Source of the DNA: an uncultured Lachnospiraceae bacterium
Lineage (GTDB): Bacteria > Bacillota > Clostridia > Lachnospirales > Lachnospiraceae
NCBI GenBank assembly: GCA_902762905.1
Contig: CACWQE010000027.1
Coordinates: forward strand, 1-33,581
DNA: 33,581 bases
Direction of reading: 5' to 3'
The notes beneath the pieces were generated by a model. The model was given only the letters and a program-made list of their open reading frames with translations, was not told the origin of the DNA and made no database searches. The position numbers were made by a program, and so were the translations under genes. This document shows, piece after piece, positions 15,746 through 25,367 of the stretch (position 1 is the stretch's first letter; every line of letters starts with the position of its first letter).

Positions 15746-18700
15746 GACAGACAAAGACAAGAGCATTTTCCTGGCTGTTGATGCTGGTAATGGTATTCAG
15801 TTTGATTTCTCCAGGAAGTCTGCTACAGGTACAGGCAGAAGAGACAATAACGCTTGCGCCGAATGCAGAAGGTACTTATGAACTTGGAAGTGCAGACGAT
15901 TTCCTTGCATTTGCGACAAAGGTGAATGCAGGAGAAAAGAATCTGAATGCTGTACTGACAAATGATATTGATATGAAGGATAAGACGTGGGTTCCGATTG
16001 TAGAATATGCGGGAATATTTGATGGTCAGAATCATAAGATTGAGAATCTTACCTTTGAGTCGACTGATAAAGATCAGGGTATTTTTGGAACGAATACAGG
16101 AACTATTGAGAATATTGCTGATATTACCGGAACATATACTGGAAATCATATGAATATCGGAGGACTCACAGCAAATAACAAAGGAAAAGTTGTTAATTGT
16201 CATAGTAGTGTGAAGATTACCTGTAATAAGAATGGTGGTTATGTCGGCGGAGTAGTAGGATATAATATAACGGATACGGCACTGGTAGAGAAATGTTCGT
16301 TTGGGGGAACCATTACGATTCCGGCAGACAGTACCGTTTCCGGAGCATATATAGGTGGTATTATAGGACGTCAAAGGACAGGAAAACCATACATCATTGG
16401 ATGCGTGAATCGTGGGACAATAACAGTTGAGAATTCCAAATGGATGTATATAGGTGGTATTGCAGGATATGCAGATGGTGGGGATATCTGGCTATCCTAT
16501 AATGAAGGAACTTTACAGGCAGCTTCAAAGGAAACATATATAAGTGGTATTGCATATAGTGCAAAACCTTATAATTGTTATTCGGTGGGAACATTGACAG
16601 GCGGTAAGAGTTATTCTATCTCGCCGGTATCTGGGATGAATAATTATTATTTGTCAGATGCCAAGGAACAGGGTGCACGGACAGATGAGGAGTTCAAGAA
16701 GAATTCTATGGTCAGTGAGTTAAATGCATTTACGACATCTATGAAGAGTCTTGTTCCAGCAGATTGTGTGTTCGAGCAAACGAATGGTTATCCTGCATTA
16801 GTGTGGGAGGGTAAAGGAATAAAAGTAACTCCTGTCGCAGTACAGAGTGCAGCAATTAGTGGCAATGCGTTGTCTGGTGCGATTTTAACGGCTGTCATTA
16901 CTGGAGAAAATGATGCGGAGCCAACCGGTGTCAGCTACCAATGGCAGGTGTCAAACGAAGAAGGGTATGAGGATATTGCAGATGCAGTATATTCAACATT
17001 TTCTTTACCGGATACAGAAACGTATGTTGGAAAACAGCTTCGTGTTGTAGTAACGGGTGGAAATGATTCGAAGATAATATCGGAACCAACGGCAGTGATT
17101 GGTAAGTCAGATAAGCTTCGTGTAGCAGAAGATAAGACGGAGTTACAAGCATTTACATCCCCAATTCTGGAAGATTGTCAGCTTGTATTACCAACAAAAG
17201 GAAGCAACGATTCAACGATTACATGGGAGAGTAATAAACCGGAAGTTATCTCTAATGAAGGAAAAGTAGTTCTGCCAACGAAAGACAAAGAATCGGTAAG
17301 TATAAAAGCTACCATTTCATATAATGATACAACAGCTACAAGATCGTTTTCAGTTCAGGTGCAGTCAGTGGATTATCAACAGGCAGCGGCTGACAGTAAA
17401 GAGCTGAAATTTGAGTCTACTAAGTTGTATGAAGCACAGACACTTGCATTACCAACAAAGGGTAAGAATGGCAGTACGATTACATGGACGAGTAATAAGA
17501 CGGATTATATTACTAATGAAGGTGTTGTTACCTTGCCGGCAACCGGAACACAATCAGTTACGCTGAAAGCAACAATAACAAAGAATGATACTATTGTTAC
17601 GAATTCATTCTGGATGACAGTATATTCTACAGATAAGGGAAGTGTTACCCGGGATAAAGACGAGTTATCCATTCAAACAGATGTCAGGGAGGCTGGAACA
17701 ATAGAACTTCCGACACAAGGCAAACATGGCAGTGCGATTACATGGATAAGTAATAAGGAAGATGTGATTGCAAATGATGGAACGGTAACACTTCCGGAAA
17801 GTGGAGTTGTATCAGTTACATTAAAGGCAACTCTTGTGTTCAATGAAGTAACGGATACAAAGAGTTTTTTAGTCAAAGTTTGTTCGACGGATTCTCAGAC
17901 AAAACAAATTAGTGTAACATTTACATTAATTGGTGATGATGTACACGGAACCAATCCGCATAAGGCATTTTATAAATGGATTGATGGGTTTAAGGGAACT
18001 TATACAGAAGCGGATCAGAAGACGGCATTAGATTTAATTGATGATGCTTTTAATGAGTATGGATTTCAGCGTGTGGGTAGCAATTCTTATGTGTCTGGCG
18101 TTATTACACCGGATGGAGTTACGCTTGCACAGATGATGAACGGAAGCGGATCCGGATGGATGTATAAAGTAAATGGTAAGTCACCGAACTTCGGAATGTC
18201 CGGCTATAAGCTTGCAGATGGTGATAACGTAGAATTCTATTATGTACATAGTTACCAGGATGCAGCTGCAGAACCTATTACAACACCGGTTCAGACAATA
18301 ACCTTAGATAAGAAAGAGGTATCCTTATCTGTAGGACAGAAACGAAAATTAACAGCAGATGTAAAACCGTCTTTCGCAGCCAATACAGCCATTAGTTGGA
18401 CTTCGTCAGATTCAAACATTGTTGAGATAAGTGATAAGGGAATTATTACTGCTAAAGCGGTTGGAACAGCGATTGTTACAGTAAAAGCAGCAGATGGTAA
18501 TGGGGCAACAGCACAGTGTAATATTACGGTAACAGGTAAAGAGGATAAGAAGGATGATACGGAAGAGCCTTCTAAGCTGGAATATTCTGCAGTAAAGACT
18601 AAAACTTTAACATATCTGAAAAATGCGGTTTCAGGTCCGGTGGTTAGTTCAGTTGGCGGAGAATGGTCGGTTCTTTCCCTTGCAAGGGATGGCGTAACGG

Positions 18701-20130
18701 ATATTGCATGGTATCATTCTTACTATGAACAGGTGAAGGCATATATAGCTGATAAGGAAGGAAATAAATTAAGTGCTACAAAATCTACGGATAATTCCCG
18801 GGTAGTTATAGCTTTAACGGCGATTGGTGCGAATCCGGTCGACGTTGAGGGAAAGAACTTGTTAGAGCCGTTAGCGGATTTTGATTATGTTGTGAACCAG
18901 GGATTAAATGGTGCAGATTATGCGTTGATTGCGTTAGATTCTGGTAAGTATGAGGTTCCGAAGGCAGAAGGAATTAATAATGTTACAACAAGAGAAAAGT
19001 TGCTTGATTATATTTTGAAACATCAGACGACAGATGGGGGTTGGGGATATGGTGATCCGGCAACCGATGCAACGGCAGTTTCTGATATTGATATGACAGC
19101 AATGACGATCCAGGCATTAGCACCTTATTATAGTTCTGACAAGAAAGTGAAACAGGCAGTAAATAAAGGGGTAACTTTATTGTCCGGATTGCAGGGTAAA
19201 GATGGTCTGTATACTAGTGTGTTTGAGTATGGTGGACAAACGTATACGAATATTTCAAGTGAAAGTTGCGCACAAGTTATTTGTGCTTTGTCTGCAATAG
19301 GAATTGATGCAGATACAGACGAGAGATTCATAAAGAATGATATTTCTGTGTTAGATGCATTTTTAAGTTATTACGACAAAACAAGTGGTGGATTCAAACA
19401 TTCGCAAACGGATGAGGTTGTTCCGAATCTGATGGCAACAGAGCAGGCAGCTTATACATTAGTGGCATATGACCGCTTACAGAGCGGACAGCCGGGGTTG
19501 TATGAGATGTCAGATGTGACAAATCTTTATGAATGCCCGGAAGATGGTCATGAGTGGGATGATGGCAAAGTGACAAAAGAAGCAACAGAGCAGGAAACAG
19601 GTATTAGAACATACACCTGTAAGATCTGTGGAGAAACAAAGGAAGAAATAATTCCTAAAGTAATACCGCAGACAACAACGACGGAACAGACAACAACGCA
19701 GCAGGCAACAACGCAACAGGCAACGACAGAACAGGCAACAACGCAGCAGCCAGCTGTAACGGAAGAGCAGGTTGTTATAAAGGAAGAAGTCGAAGAGGAA
19801 GAAGATGCAGAGGCAGCAGAACAATTAGAGATTATTAAAGCACCTACAAAAAATACGATAAAAACCTCTAAAAAGAAACAGGTAAAAGTAATTATTAAAA
19901 AGAAGAAATATGTTACCGGATATCAGATTCAGATCAGTAAAAATTCAAAATTTAAGAAGGCAAGAATCTATAAGATTAAAAAGAGTGCTTTGAATAAAAC
20001 AATTAAAGGTTTGGATTCGGGATCAACTTACTATATTCGGACAAGAAGTTATAAAAAAGTTGTGACGGATGAAGGTACGGAATTAATCTATGGTAAATGG
20101 TCTAAGGTTAAGAAGGTAAAAGTCAAATAA
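15742..20130 (+). CDS. Large surface protein with transcobalamin-like DUF4430 and alpha/alpha-barrel domains
   Basis: The 1462-aa product begins at the ATG coupled to the previous stop; the longer in-frame reading from 15580 overlaps that gene and lacks a signal peptide. Order of parts: signal peptide (1-33, ending VQA); GLUG-type beta-helix repeats (about 40-350); Ig-like domain (357-456); three tandem atypical bacterial Ig domains (460-716), each with LPTKG or LPTQG and TITW or AITW; DUF4430 beta domain (722-841) with GSGWMYKVNGKSPNFG; BIG2 (850-933); alpha/alpha-barrel (950-1253) with TTDGGWGYGD and DIDMTAMTIQALAPYY; CxxC-type segment (1262-1309); Thr/Gln linker; basic Fn3-like end (1367-1461). 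The barrel plus DUF4430 pair parallels intrinsic factor/transcobalamin, and the cobalamin riboswitch upstream makes corrinoid capture the strong inference. The Ig and GLUG stalk would project it beyond the wall. Confidence 0.86.
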   Translation: MRQTKTRAFSWLLMLVMVFSLISPGSLLQVQAEETITLAPNAEGTYELGSADDFLAFATKVNAGEKNLNAVLTNDIDMKDKTWVPIVEYAGIFDGQNHKIENLTFESTDKDQGIFGTNTGTIENIADITGTYTGNHMNIGGLTANNKGKVVNCHSSVKITCNKNGGYVGGVVGYNITDTALVEKCSFGGTITIPADSTVSGAYIGGIIGRQRTGKPYIIGCVNRGTITVENSKWMYIGGIAGYADGGDIWLSYNEGTLQAASKETYISGIAYSAKPYNCYSVGTLTGGKSYSISPVSGMNNYYLSDAKEQGARTDEEFKKNSMVSELNAFTTSMKSLVPADCVFEQTNGYPALVWEGKGIKVTPVAVQSAAISGNALSGAILTAVITGENDAEPTGVSYQWQVSNEEGYEDIADAVYSTFSLPDTETYVGKQLRVVVTGGNDSKIISEPTAVIGKSDKLRVAEDKTELQAFTSPILEDCQLVLPTKGSNDSTITWESNKPEVISNEGKVVLPTKDKESVSIKATISYNDTTATRSFSVQVQSVDYQQAAADSKELKFESTKLYEAQTLALPTKGKNGSTITWTSNKTDYITNEGVVTLPATGTQSVTLKATITKNDTIVTNSFWMTVYSTDKGSVTRDKDELSIQTDVREAGTIELPTQGKHGSAITWISNKEDVIANDGTVTLPESGVVSVTLKATLVFNEVTDTKSFLVKVCSTDSQTKQISVTFTLIGDDVHGTNPHKAFYKWIDGFKGTYTEADQKTALDLIDDAFNEYGFQRVGSNSYVSGVITPDGVTLAQMMNGSGSGWMYKVNGKSPNFGMSGYKLADGDNVEFYYVHSYQDAAAEPITTPVQTITLDKKEVSLSVGQKRKLTADVKPSFAANTAISWTSSDSNIVEISDKGIITAKAVGTAIVTVKAADGNGATAQCNITVTGKEDKKDDTEEPSKLEYSAVKTKTLTYLKNAVSGPVVSSVGGEWSVLSLARDGVTDIAWYHSYYEQVKAYIADKEGNKLSATKSTDNSRVVIALTAIGANPVDVEGKNLLEPLADFDYVVNQGLNGADYALIALDSGKYEVPKAEGINNVTTREKLLDYILKHQTTDGGWGYGDPATDATAVSDIDMTAMTIQALAPYYSSDKKVKQAVNKGVTLLSGLQGKDGLYTSVFEYGGQTYTNISSESCAQVICALSAIGIDADTDERFIKNDISVLDAFLSYYDKTSGGFKHSQTDEVVPNLMATEQAAYTLVAYDRLQSGQPGLYEMSDVTNLYECPEDGHEWDDGKVTKEATEQETGIRTYTCKICGETKEEIIPKVIPQTTTTEQTTTQQATTQQATTEQATTQQPAVTEEQVVIKEEVEEEEDAEAAEQLEIIKAPTKNTIKTSKKKQVKVIIKKKKYVTGYQIQISKNSKFKKARIYKIKKSALNKTIKGLDSGSTYYIRTRSYKKVVTDEGTELIYGKWSKVKKVKVK

Positions 20131-20143
20131 TTAAATGAGATAT

Positions 20144-20182
20144 GTGAGACTTATCCGGTTTCGACCGGACGAGTCTCATTTT
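20144..20182 (+). terminator. Hairpin after the 1462-aa protein gene
   Basis: TGAGACT pairs with AGTCTCA and, inside, TCCGGT pairs with ACCGGA around a TTCG tetraloop, followed by TTTTCTC. It looks like a partial terminator inside the operon, which would make the surface protein more abundant than the transporter. A 14-bp palindrome (20249-20262) and a weak TTGGCT-17-TATCTA promoter (20221-20249) lie before the next gene. Confidence 0.6.
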
Positions 20183-20289
20183 CTCACTGAATGATTGGAT
20201 TGGAAAGGCAATGTATTTGATTGGCTTTTGTAGAATTTATAGTTATCTATCCTATATAGGATGAGTAAATGAAGAAAGGAGGAACCCTT

Positions 20290-21363
20290 ATGAAGTGGAA
20301 AAAGATAGCCGGAGGAATCACTGTAATCCTGTTATTAGCAGTTGCTTTCTGGTATGGTGGGAATACGCCGGATGGTCGTGGATTTGGTTCGGATGGATCG
20401 ACTGTTGTGGAGCAGCAGGCAGATGGACAGGGTACATCTACTGTGGATCATGCATCCAATAAGACGCAGACCAAGGTTGGACAGGAAGAACAGAATACAA
20501 AAAAAGAAAATTCCGATGCGCAGGTACGCACAAAGGATAAGCCCGGGAACATTTTTCAACAGTTGGTCATGAAGATCACACATAAGGGTTCTTCCCAGTC
20601 TTCGAAAAAGGGACAAAGCAGTAAGAAAGCACAGCGGAATGCGCAAAAGGCAGTTAAGAAGGCGGAGCAGGAGCAGAAGAAGCAGCAGTCGACTAAGAAA
20701 AAGAGTACAGATAAGAAAGCGAAGGCAGATAACGGAAGTAAAGAACAGACGACAATGGCTGCGAAAAATGATTCGTCTGTGAAAACAGATAACAGGAGTG
20801 ATCATACAACCGAACAGACCGGTTCAAATGATTCGAAAAAAGAGGATAAAACAGTAGAATCGAATAAGACCGATTCGAATAATAATACAAAAACGACAGA
20901 AGATAAGAAGCAGGAGTCAACTACAACAGAGGCAACGACGCAGGTGCCGGAAAATATGGTCAGTTGTATGATCAGCATTTCCTGCAATACGTTATTAGAT
21001 CATATGGATCTATTGAAGGAGAATAAGAAAAAACTCGTGCCGAAAGACGGCAGTTTACTGGCGGTGACAACGGTAACCGTGAAAAAGGGAAGCACTGTAT
21101 TTGATGTGCTGCAGAAAGTGACAAAGGAAAATAAGATTCAGCTGGAGTATAATTATACGCCGGCATATAAGAATTATTATATAGAAGGAATCGGCAATCT
21201 CTATGAATTTGATGGGGGCGAATTATCCGGCTGGATGTACTCGGTAAATGGAGAGTTCCCGGGATATGGCTGTTCGTCATATACCGTGAAAGAGGGAGAT
21301 GAGATCCGGTGGATGTACACTTGTAATCTGGGAAAAGATGTTGGCGGATATTTTGAAGAATAA
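20290..21363 (+). CDS. Membrane-anchored DUF4430 (transcobalamin C-terminal-like) protein
   Basis: ATG 20290 is chosen over 20269 because AAAGGAGG lies 7 bases before it. The 357-aa protein has an N-terminal membrane anchor or uncleaved signal (about residues 5-23, ending FWYGG), then roughly 200 residues of Lys/Ser/Thr/Gln-rich disordered linker. A C-terminal DUF4430 beta domain follows (about 225-357), containing GSTVFDVLQKVTKEN, LSGWMYSVNGEFPGYGCSSY and KEGDEIRWMYTCNLGKDVG. DUF4430 is the domain type of the beta half of transcobalamin and intrinsic factor. Lying between the large surface protein and the ECF genes, it is well placed to pass corrinoid through the wall to the transporter; this relay role is inferred. 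Confidence 0.86.
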   Translation: MKWKKIAGGITVILLLAVAFWYGGNTPDGRGFGSDGSTVVEQQADGQGTSTVDHASNKTQTKVGQEEQNTKKENSDAQVRTKDKPGNIFQQLVMKITHKGSSQSSKKGQSSKKAQRNAQKAVKKAEQEQKKQQSTKKKSTDKKAKADNGSKEQTTMAAKNDSSVKTDNRSDHTTEQTGSNDSKKEDKTVESNKTDSNNNTKTTEDKKQESTTTEATTQVPENMVSCMISISCNTLLDHMDLLKENKKKLVPKDGSLLAVTTVTVKKGSTVFDVLQKVTKENKIQLEYNYTPAYKNYYIEGIGNLYEFDGGELSGWMYSVNGEFPGYGCSSYTVKEGDEIRWMYTCNLGKDVGGYFEE

Positions 21364-21466
21364 CGCGTAGAGGGGATAGGATGGTATAGTTTATGTAAAT
21401 AGCAGATGTACAATCTGTTAGATATGATGTGATTATGGGAATGAAGAAGAATGGATTGGAAATGAT

Positions 21467-22459
21467 ATGGAACGAATGCATCCGATAGTGAATTTCATAT
21501 ATTTTGCGGTTGTTCTTGGGTGCAGTATGGTGTTGATGCATCCACTGTGTCTAATGATCAGTTTTGTAGCAGCCTTGTGTTATACCATCCGGCTGTTTGG
21601 GCTTCAAAGTGCAAAAACTGGCCTGCTTGGTATGACAGGGATTATGGTTGTTGCTGCAGTTATGAATCCGGCATTTAGTCATCAGGGGGTAACGACGCTC
21701 TGCTACCTGCCGAGTGGAAATGCACTCACTTTGGAATCGATTTTGTATGGAATCGCGGCGGCAGTGATGTTAGGAGCAACACTTCTGTGGTTTCGCTGTG
21801 TGAGTGAGATATTAACTGCGGATAAGATTGTATATCTGCTTGGAAGACCATTTCCAATATTGGCGATGGTATTGGCAATGATACTTGGTTTTCTTCCGAA
21901 AATGCAGAGAAAACTGCGGGAGATCCAGATGGCACAGGAAGTACGGGGTGGAAGTGATCACAGGGACATACACGAAGGAAATGGACGATCTGCTGTTAAG
22001 GATACTAAGGAAAAGCAGATATCCGGTTCGGAAAGCGGACAGCGGAAGTCTCAGACAAAGATACAGAAAAAAGGACATGCGTTGATACAGAAAACCCGGC
22101 GTGGAATTGAGAATATATCGCTCCTGATCACGTGGGCATTACAGGATGGTGTGGATATGGCAGACAGCATGAGATCACGCGGATATGGTTTGCCGGGAAG
22201 GACAGCCTATACAACCTTCCGGTTTACCAAATGGGATCGGATGGTCTTAGTGGGAGTCCTTCTGGCATTGCTTTATCTTGTAGTGGGTGCGTATGCAGGC
22301 GGCCTTTACTGGGAATATTATCCGATGACAGAGGGCGTTGGAATCAATGCGTACTCTGTCAGCCTTTATGTCGTATATGCGTTGCTCTGCTTTCTTCCGG
22401 TTGGGATAGAAGGTTTGGAATCATACCAATATCAAAGAATGGAATATAAGATGAAGTAA
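21467..22459 (+). CDS. ecfT: ECF transporter transmembrane component T
   Basis: EcfT couples the two ATPases to the substrate-binding S component in energy-coupling factor importers. The 330-aa protein has about five to six hydrophobic segments (residues 8-25, 28-45, 50-68, 95-115, 125-145 and 260-320). It carries the two cytoplasmic coupling-helix motifs, first EVRGG (about 160-164) and second MRSRGYGLPGRT (about 235-246). A hydrophilic insert of about 55 residues separates these helices and lengthens the protein beyond the usual 260-270. The ribosome site is weak (GGAAATGAT) and ATG 21476 is an alternative start. The companion ATPases and S domain are encoded next as one chain. Confidence 0.88.
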   Translation: MERMHPIVNFIYFAVVLGCSMVLMHPLCLMISFVAALCYTIRLFGLQSAKTGLLGMTGIMVVAAVMNPAFSHQGVTTLCYLPSGNALTLESILYGIAAAVMLGATLLWFRCVSEILTADKIVYLLGRPFPILAMVLAMILGFLPKMQRKLREIQMAQEVRGGSDHRDIHEGNGRSAVKDTKEKQISGSESGQRKSQTKIQKKGHALIQKTRRGIENISLLITWALQDGVDMADSMRSRGYGLPGRTAYTTFRFTKWDRMVLVGVLLALLYLVVGAYAGGLYWEYYPMTEGVGINAYSVSLYVVYALLCFLPVGIEGLESYQYQRMEYKMK

Positions 22460-22585
22460 TGTAGTAGTAATCTTTCAAAAGTGAAAATAATGTAGAAATA
22501 AATGGAATGTTTTCGGCAGCCTGATATGCAATGTATTATAAAAAGTATGTATCATGGGAAAACAGCGAGAAAGTTAGAGGAATAT

Positions 22586-25366
22586 ATGGAACAGATTCGA
22601 GTGGAACATCTGACATTTTCATATGGAAACGAAAGTATATTTTCGTTAAAGGATATCACGACAACGATACCGAAAGGTCAGTTTGTGTTGATCATCGGGG
22701 AGTCTGGATGCGGCAAGACGACATTGCTTAGACACTTAAAGATAGATTACCTGCCGGTCGGCAATCGAAGTGAACAGGCGGCAATCTATATCAATGGAAC
22801 AGATATCTGGAAATTGTCGCAGCGGGACAAGGCGGGACTTGTTGGATTCGTACGGCAGAATCCGGAGTCGGCACAGGTCATGGATAAAGTATGGCATGAG
22901 CTTGCTTTTGGTCTGGAAAGCCTTGGTTATCCACAGGAACAGATGCAACGTAAAGTGGCAGAAATGGTAGCCTTTTTTGGATTGGAAAGTATCTATGATG
23001 AGAAGCTGTGTAACCTTTCCGGCGGACAAAAACAATTAGTGAATCTGGCATCTGTAATGGTAATGGAGCCGGAAGTACTGGTGCTAGATGAGCCAACCAG
23101 TCAGCTTGATCCGGTTGCGGCAACCCAGTTTTTTGGTATGGTGGAGCGCATACATCGGGAACTTGGTACAACGATCGTTATGACGGAACATCGGTTAGAG
23201 GAAGTGTACGGATTGTGCGACCGGGTGCTTGTGATGGAACGGGGAAGTATTGTTTGCGATGATACACCAGAGCAGGCGGCCGTATATTTGTGGCAACAGG
23301 GAAAATCCATGTTTGATGCGTTACCTTCGTCTGTTAGAATTTATCTACAGTTAAATTCTGTAAGCGCAAAGGAAAAGACAACGACCGTACCGGAATCAAC
23401 GGAATATGAGGCAGGGCAACCATCGCAGGAAGAACGGCAGAAACCATTAGTATATGCGGATCAGGCAGTGACAGGTCGGGTTCCGCTTACAGTTAAGGAC
23501 GGACGGAACTGGATCGCGGATATTCTGTCGAGGCATGTATATACCTGGGATGAGAATGTGGATATGTGCGCCGTTGATTCGATGGCAGCTGATATGTATT
23601 CTCATATCCAGAAAAAACAGTCCTATTCTTCAGGCAGAAATAAGAACGGATGTGGAGAGAAGAGAACAGGTGTAATGCATGCAGAGGAACTATGGTTCCG
23701 CTATGAGGAAAAGGGGGCAGATGTTCTGAAGGCATGCAGTCTGTCACCGGAACAGGGAAAGATTACGGCGATACTAGGCGGTAACGGTGCAGGTAAGTCT
23801 ACGTTGTTACATGTTCTGGCGGGGCATTATAAGCCAATTCGGGGTAAGATTCGCAGACAAAATGGAAAGATTGCGATGCTGCCGCAGAATCCGCAGGTTC
23901 TGTTTGCAAAAGATACGGTATGGCAAGAACTGTGTGTCAGTGCCGGGGTGCCGATGGCGGCAGATATGCCATATGTTAAGAGAGAAAATAGCGATATGCC
24001 GGGTTTCGATTTGAAAGAGGATGTTAAGCAGCTAAGATATGAGAGGTTGGATAAGCTGATTTCCACATTCGGGCTACGGGAGGTGTTAGAACAGCATCCG
24101 TTTGATCTGTCCGGTGGACAGATGCAGAAGCTGGCATTGGCAAAATTGATCCTTGCAGATTATGATATCCTGTTGTTGGATGAACCAGGTAAGGGTATGG
24201 ATTATCAGGCAAAATGTGAGATGGGATCTGTGTTGCGGCAATTGGCAGATAACGGTAAGACGATTGTCATGGTGAGCCATGATGTGGAGTTTTGTGCAAA
24301 ATATGCGGATGTCTGTGGATTATTCTTTGATGGACACGTTGTGTCACTGATGGAGACGAGATCCTTTTTCCTGCAAAATGTATTCTATACAACGGCAGTC
24401 TGTCGTATGTGCCGGAACCTGTTAGATTCGGTTGTAACGGTAGAAGATGTATTAAGTTATTTTGGAAAGAAGGATAAAAAGACAGAATCAGAGATTGGCG
24501 CAGATGATAGAGCCGATGCAAAGAAGAATAGAGAAATCGGTCAATCGGAAACTGATATTAACTGTGGTCAAATTTCAGAGAGCAAGGGTCAGAATAGGAA
24601 TCACAAGTCGAAGACTGATAAGAACGATTCGCCGGATGTGTGTAAAACAATGCAAAGACAAGAGACGGATTCGAAGGGATGGAATAAGATACTCATATTT
24701 GCAGCTTTTTTTCTGTGTATGGCAGTTACCATTTATTTAGGGCATACGGTATTGCAACAGCGCAAGTATTATTTTATTTCCCTGTTATTAGTATTAGAAG
24801 CACTGGGTGCATTTTTCGTTAGTTTTGAAAAGGGAAAACCGAAGCTGAAAGAAATGATGACGATTTCCGTTATGACGGCGATCACGGTTGCAGGACGGGC
24901 GGCATTTTATATGGTGCCAAATGTTAAGCCGATGGCGGCACTTACCATACTTTCCGGTATTGGACTTGGAGGGGAAGCCGGATTTCTGGTGGGTTCCTTG
25001 TCTATGCTGGTCTCTAACATTTTCTTTGGACAAGGGCCTTGGACACCTTGGCAGATGGCGGCAATGGGATTGCTTGGCTGGCTTGCCGGAATCATTTTCC
25101 GTAATGAAAGTTCCTGTAGCTGGAAGAAGGTCGGAGTGATCTGCGTGTTTGGTTTCCTGTCGGTATTGCTTGTCTATGGTGGTATTATGAACCCGGCATC
25201 CGTGCTGATGTATCAGGAACATGTGAATCGTGCGATGATTCTTTCAGCATATGCAATGGGCGTGCCGTTTGATCTGCTGCATGCGGGAGAAACGGTGATA
25301 TTTCTACTGATCGGAACCAGACCAATTCTCAAGAAACTCTTTCGGATTCAAAAGGGAGGGAACTAA
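22586..25366 (+). CDS. Fused ECF transporter EcfA-EcfA'-EcfS, putative corrinoid (CbrT-type) importer
   Basis: The 926-aa chain holds a whole A-A'-S set. ATPase 1 (about 1-245): Walker A GESGCGKTT (38-46), signature LSGGQKQ (about 145), Walker B VLVLDEPT (about 165-172), MTEHRLEE. A linker leads to ATPase 2 (about 365-620): Walker A GGNGAGKST (398-406), LSGGQMQKLALAKL (507-520), LLLDEPGKGMD, VSHDVEF. A charged linker (about 625-695) precedes a six-helix S component (about 700-926) with PNVKPMAALTILSGIGLGGE and GQGPWTPWQMAAMGLLGWLAG, features I associate with cobalamin-type S components. The riboswitch and DUF4430 neighbours support a corrinoid substrate. ATG 22586 follows AGAGG and begins at the ATPase domain; ATG 22502 has no ribosome site. 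Confidence 0.9.
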   Translation: MEQIRVEHLTFSYGNESIFSLKDITTTIPKGQFVLIIGESGCGKTTLLRHLKIDYLPVGNRSEQAAIYINGTDIWKLSQRDKAGLVGFVRQNPESAQVMDKVWHELAFGLESLGYPQEQMQRKVAEMVAFFGLESIYDEKLCNLSGGQKQLVNLASVMVMEPEVLVLDEPTSQLDPVAATQFFGMVERIHRELGTTIVMTEHRLEEVYGLCDRVLVMERGSIVCDDTPEQAAVYLWQQGKSMFDALPSSVRIYLQLNSVSAKEKTTTVPESTEYEAGQPSQEERQKPLVYADQAVTGRVPLTVKDGRNWIADILSRHVYTWDENVDMCAVDSMAADMYSHIQKKQSYSSGRNKNGCGEKRTGVMHAEELWFRYEEKGADVLKACSLSPEQGKITAILGGNGAGKSTLLHVLAGHYKPIRGKIRRQNGKIAMLPQNPQVLFAKDTVWQELCVSAGVPMAADMPYVKRENSDMPGFDLKEDVKQLRYERLDKLISTFGLREVLEQHPFDLSGGQMQKLALAKLILADYDILLLDEPGKGMDYQAKCEMGSVLRQLADNGKTIVMVSHDVEFCAKYADVCGLFFDGHVVSLMETRSFFLQNVFYTTAVCRMCRNLLDSVVTVEDVLSYFGKKDKKTESEIGADDRADAKKNREIGQSETDINCGQISESKGQNRNHKSKTDKNDSPDVCKTMQRQETDSKGWNKILIFAAFFLCMAVTIYLGHTVLQQRKYYFISLLLVLEALGAFFVSFEKGKPKLKEMMTISVMTAITVAGRAAFYMVPNVKPMAALTILSGIGLGGEAGFLVGSLSMLVSNIFFGQGPWTPWQMAAMGLLGWLAGIIFRNESSCSWKKVGVICVFGFLSVLLVYGGIMNPASVLMYQEHVNRAMILSAYAMGVPFDLLHAGETVIFLLIGTRPILKKLFRIQKGGN

Positions 25367-25367
25367 T

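Noticed and set aside
19670..19760. CRISPR-like repeat array
   Set aside because: The repeats are codon repeats of a Thr/Gln linker inside a gene, with no spacers.
22502..22585. N-terminal extension of the ECF fusion protein
   Set aside because: No ribosome site, and the ATPase domain begins at the ATG at 22586, which follows AGAGG.
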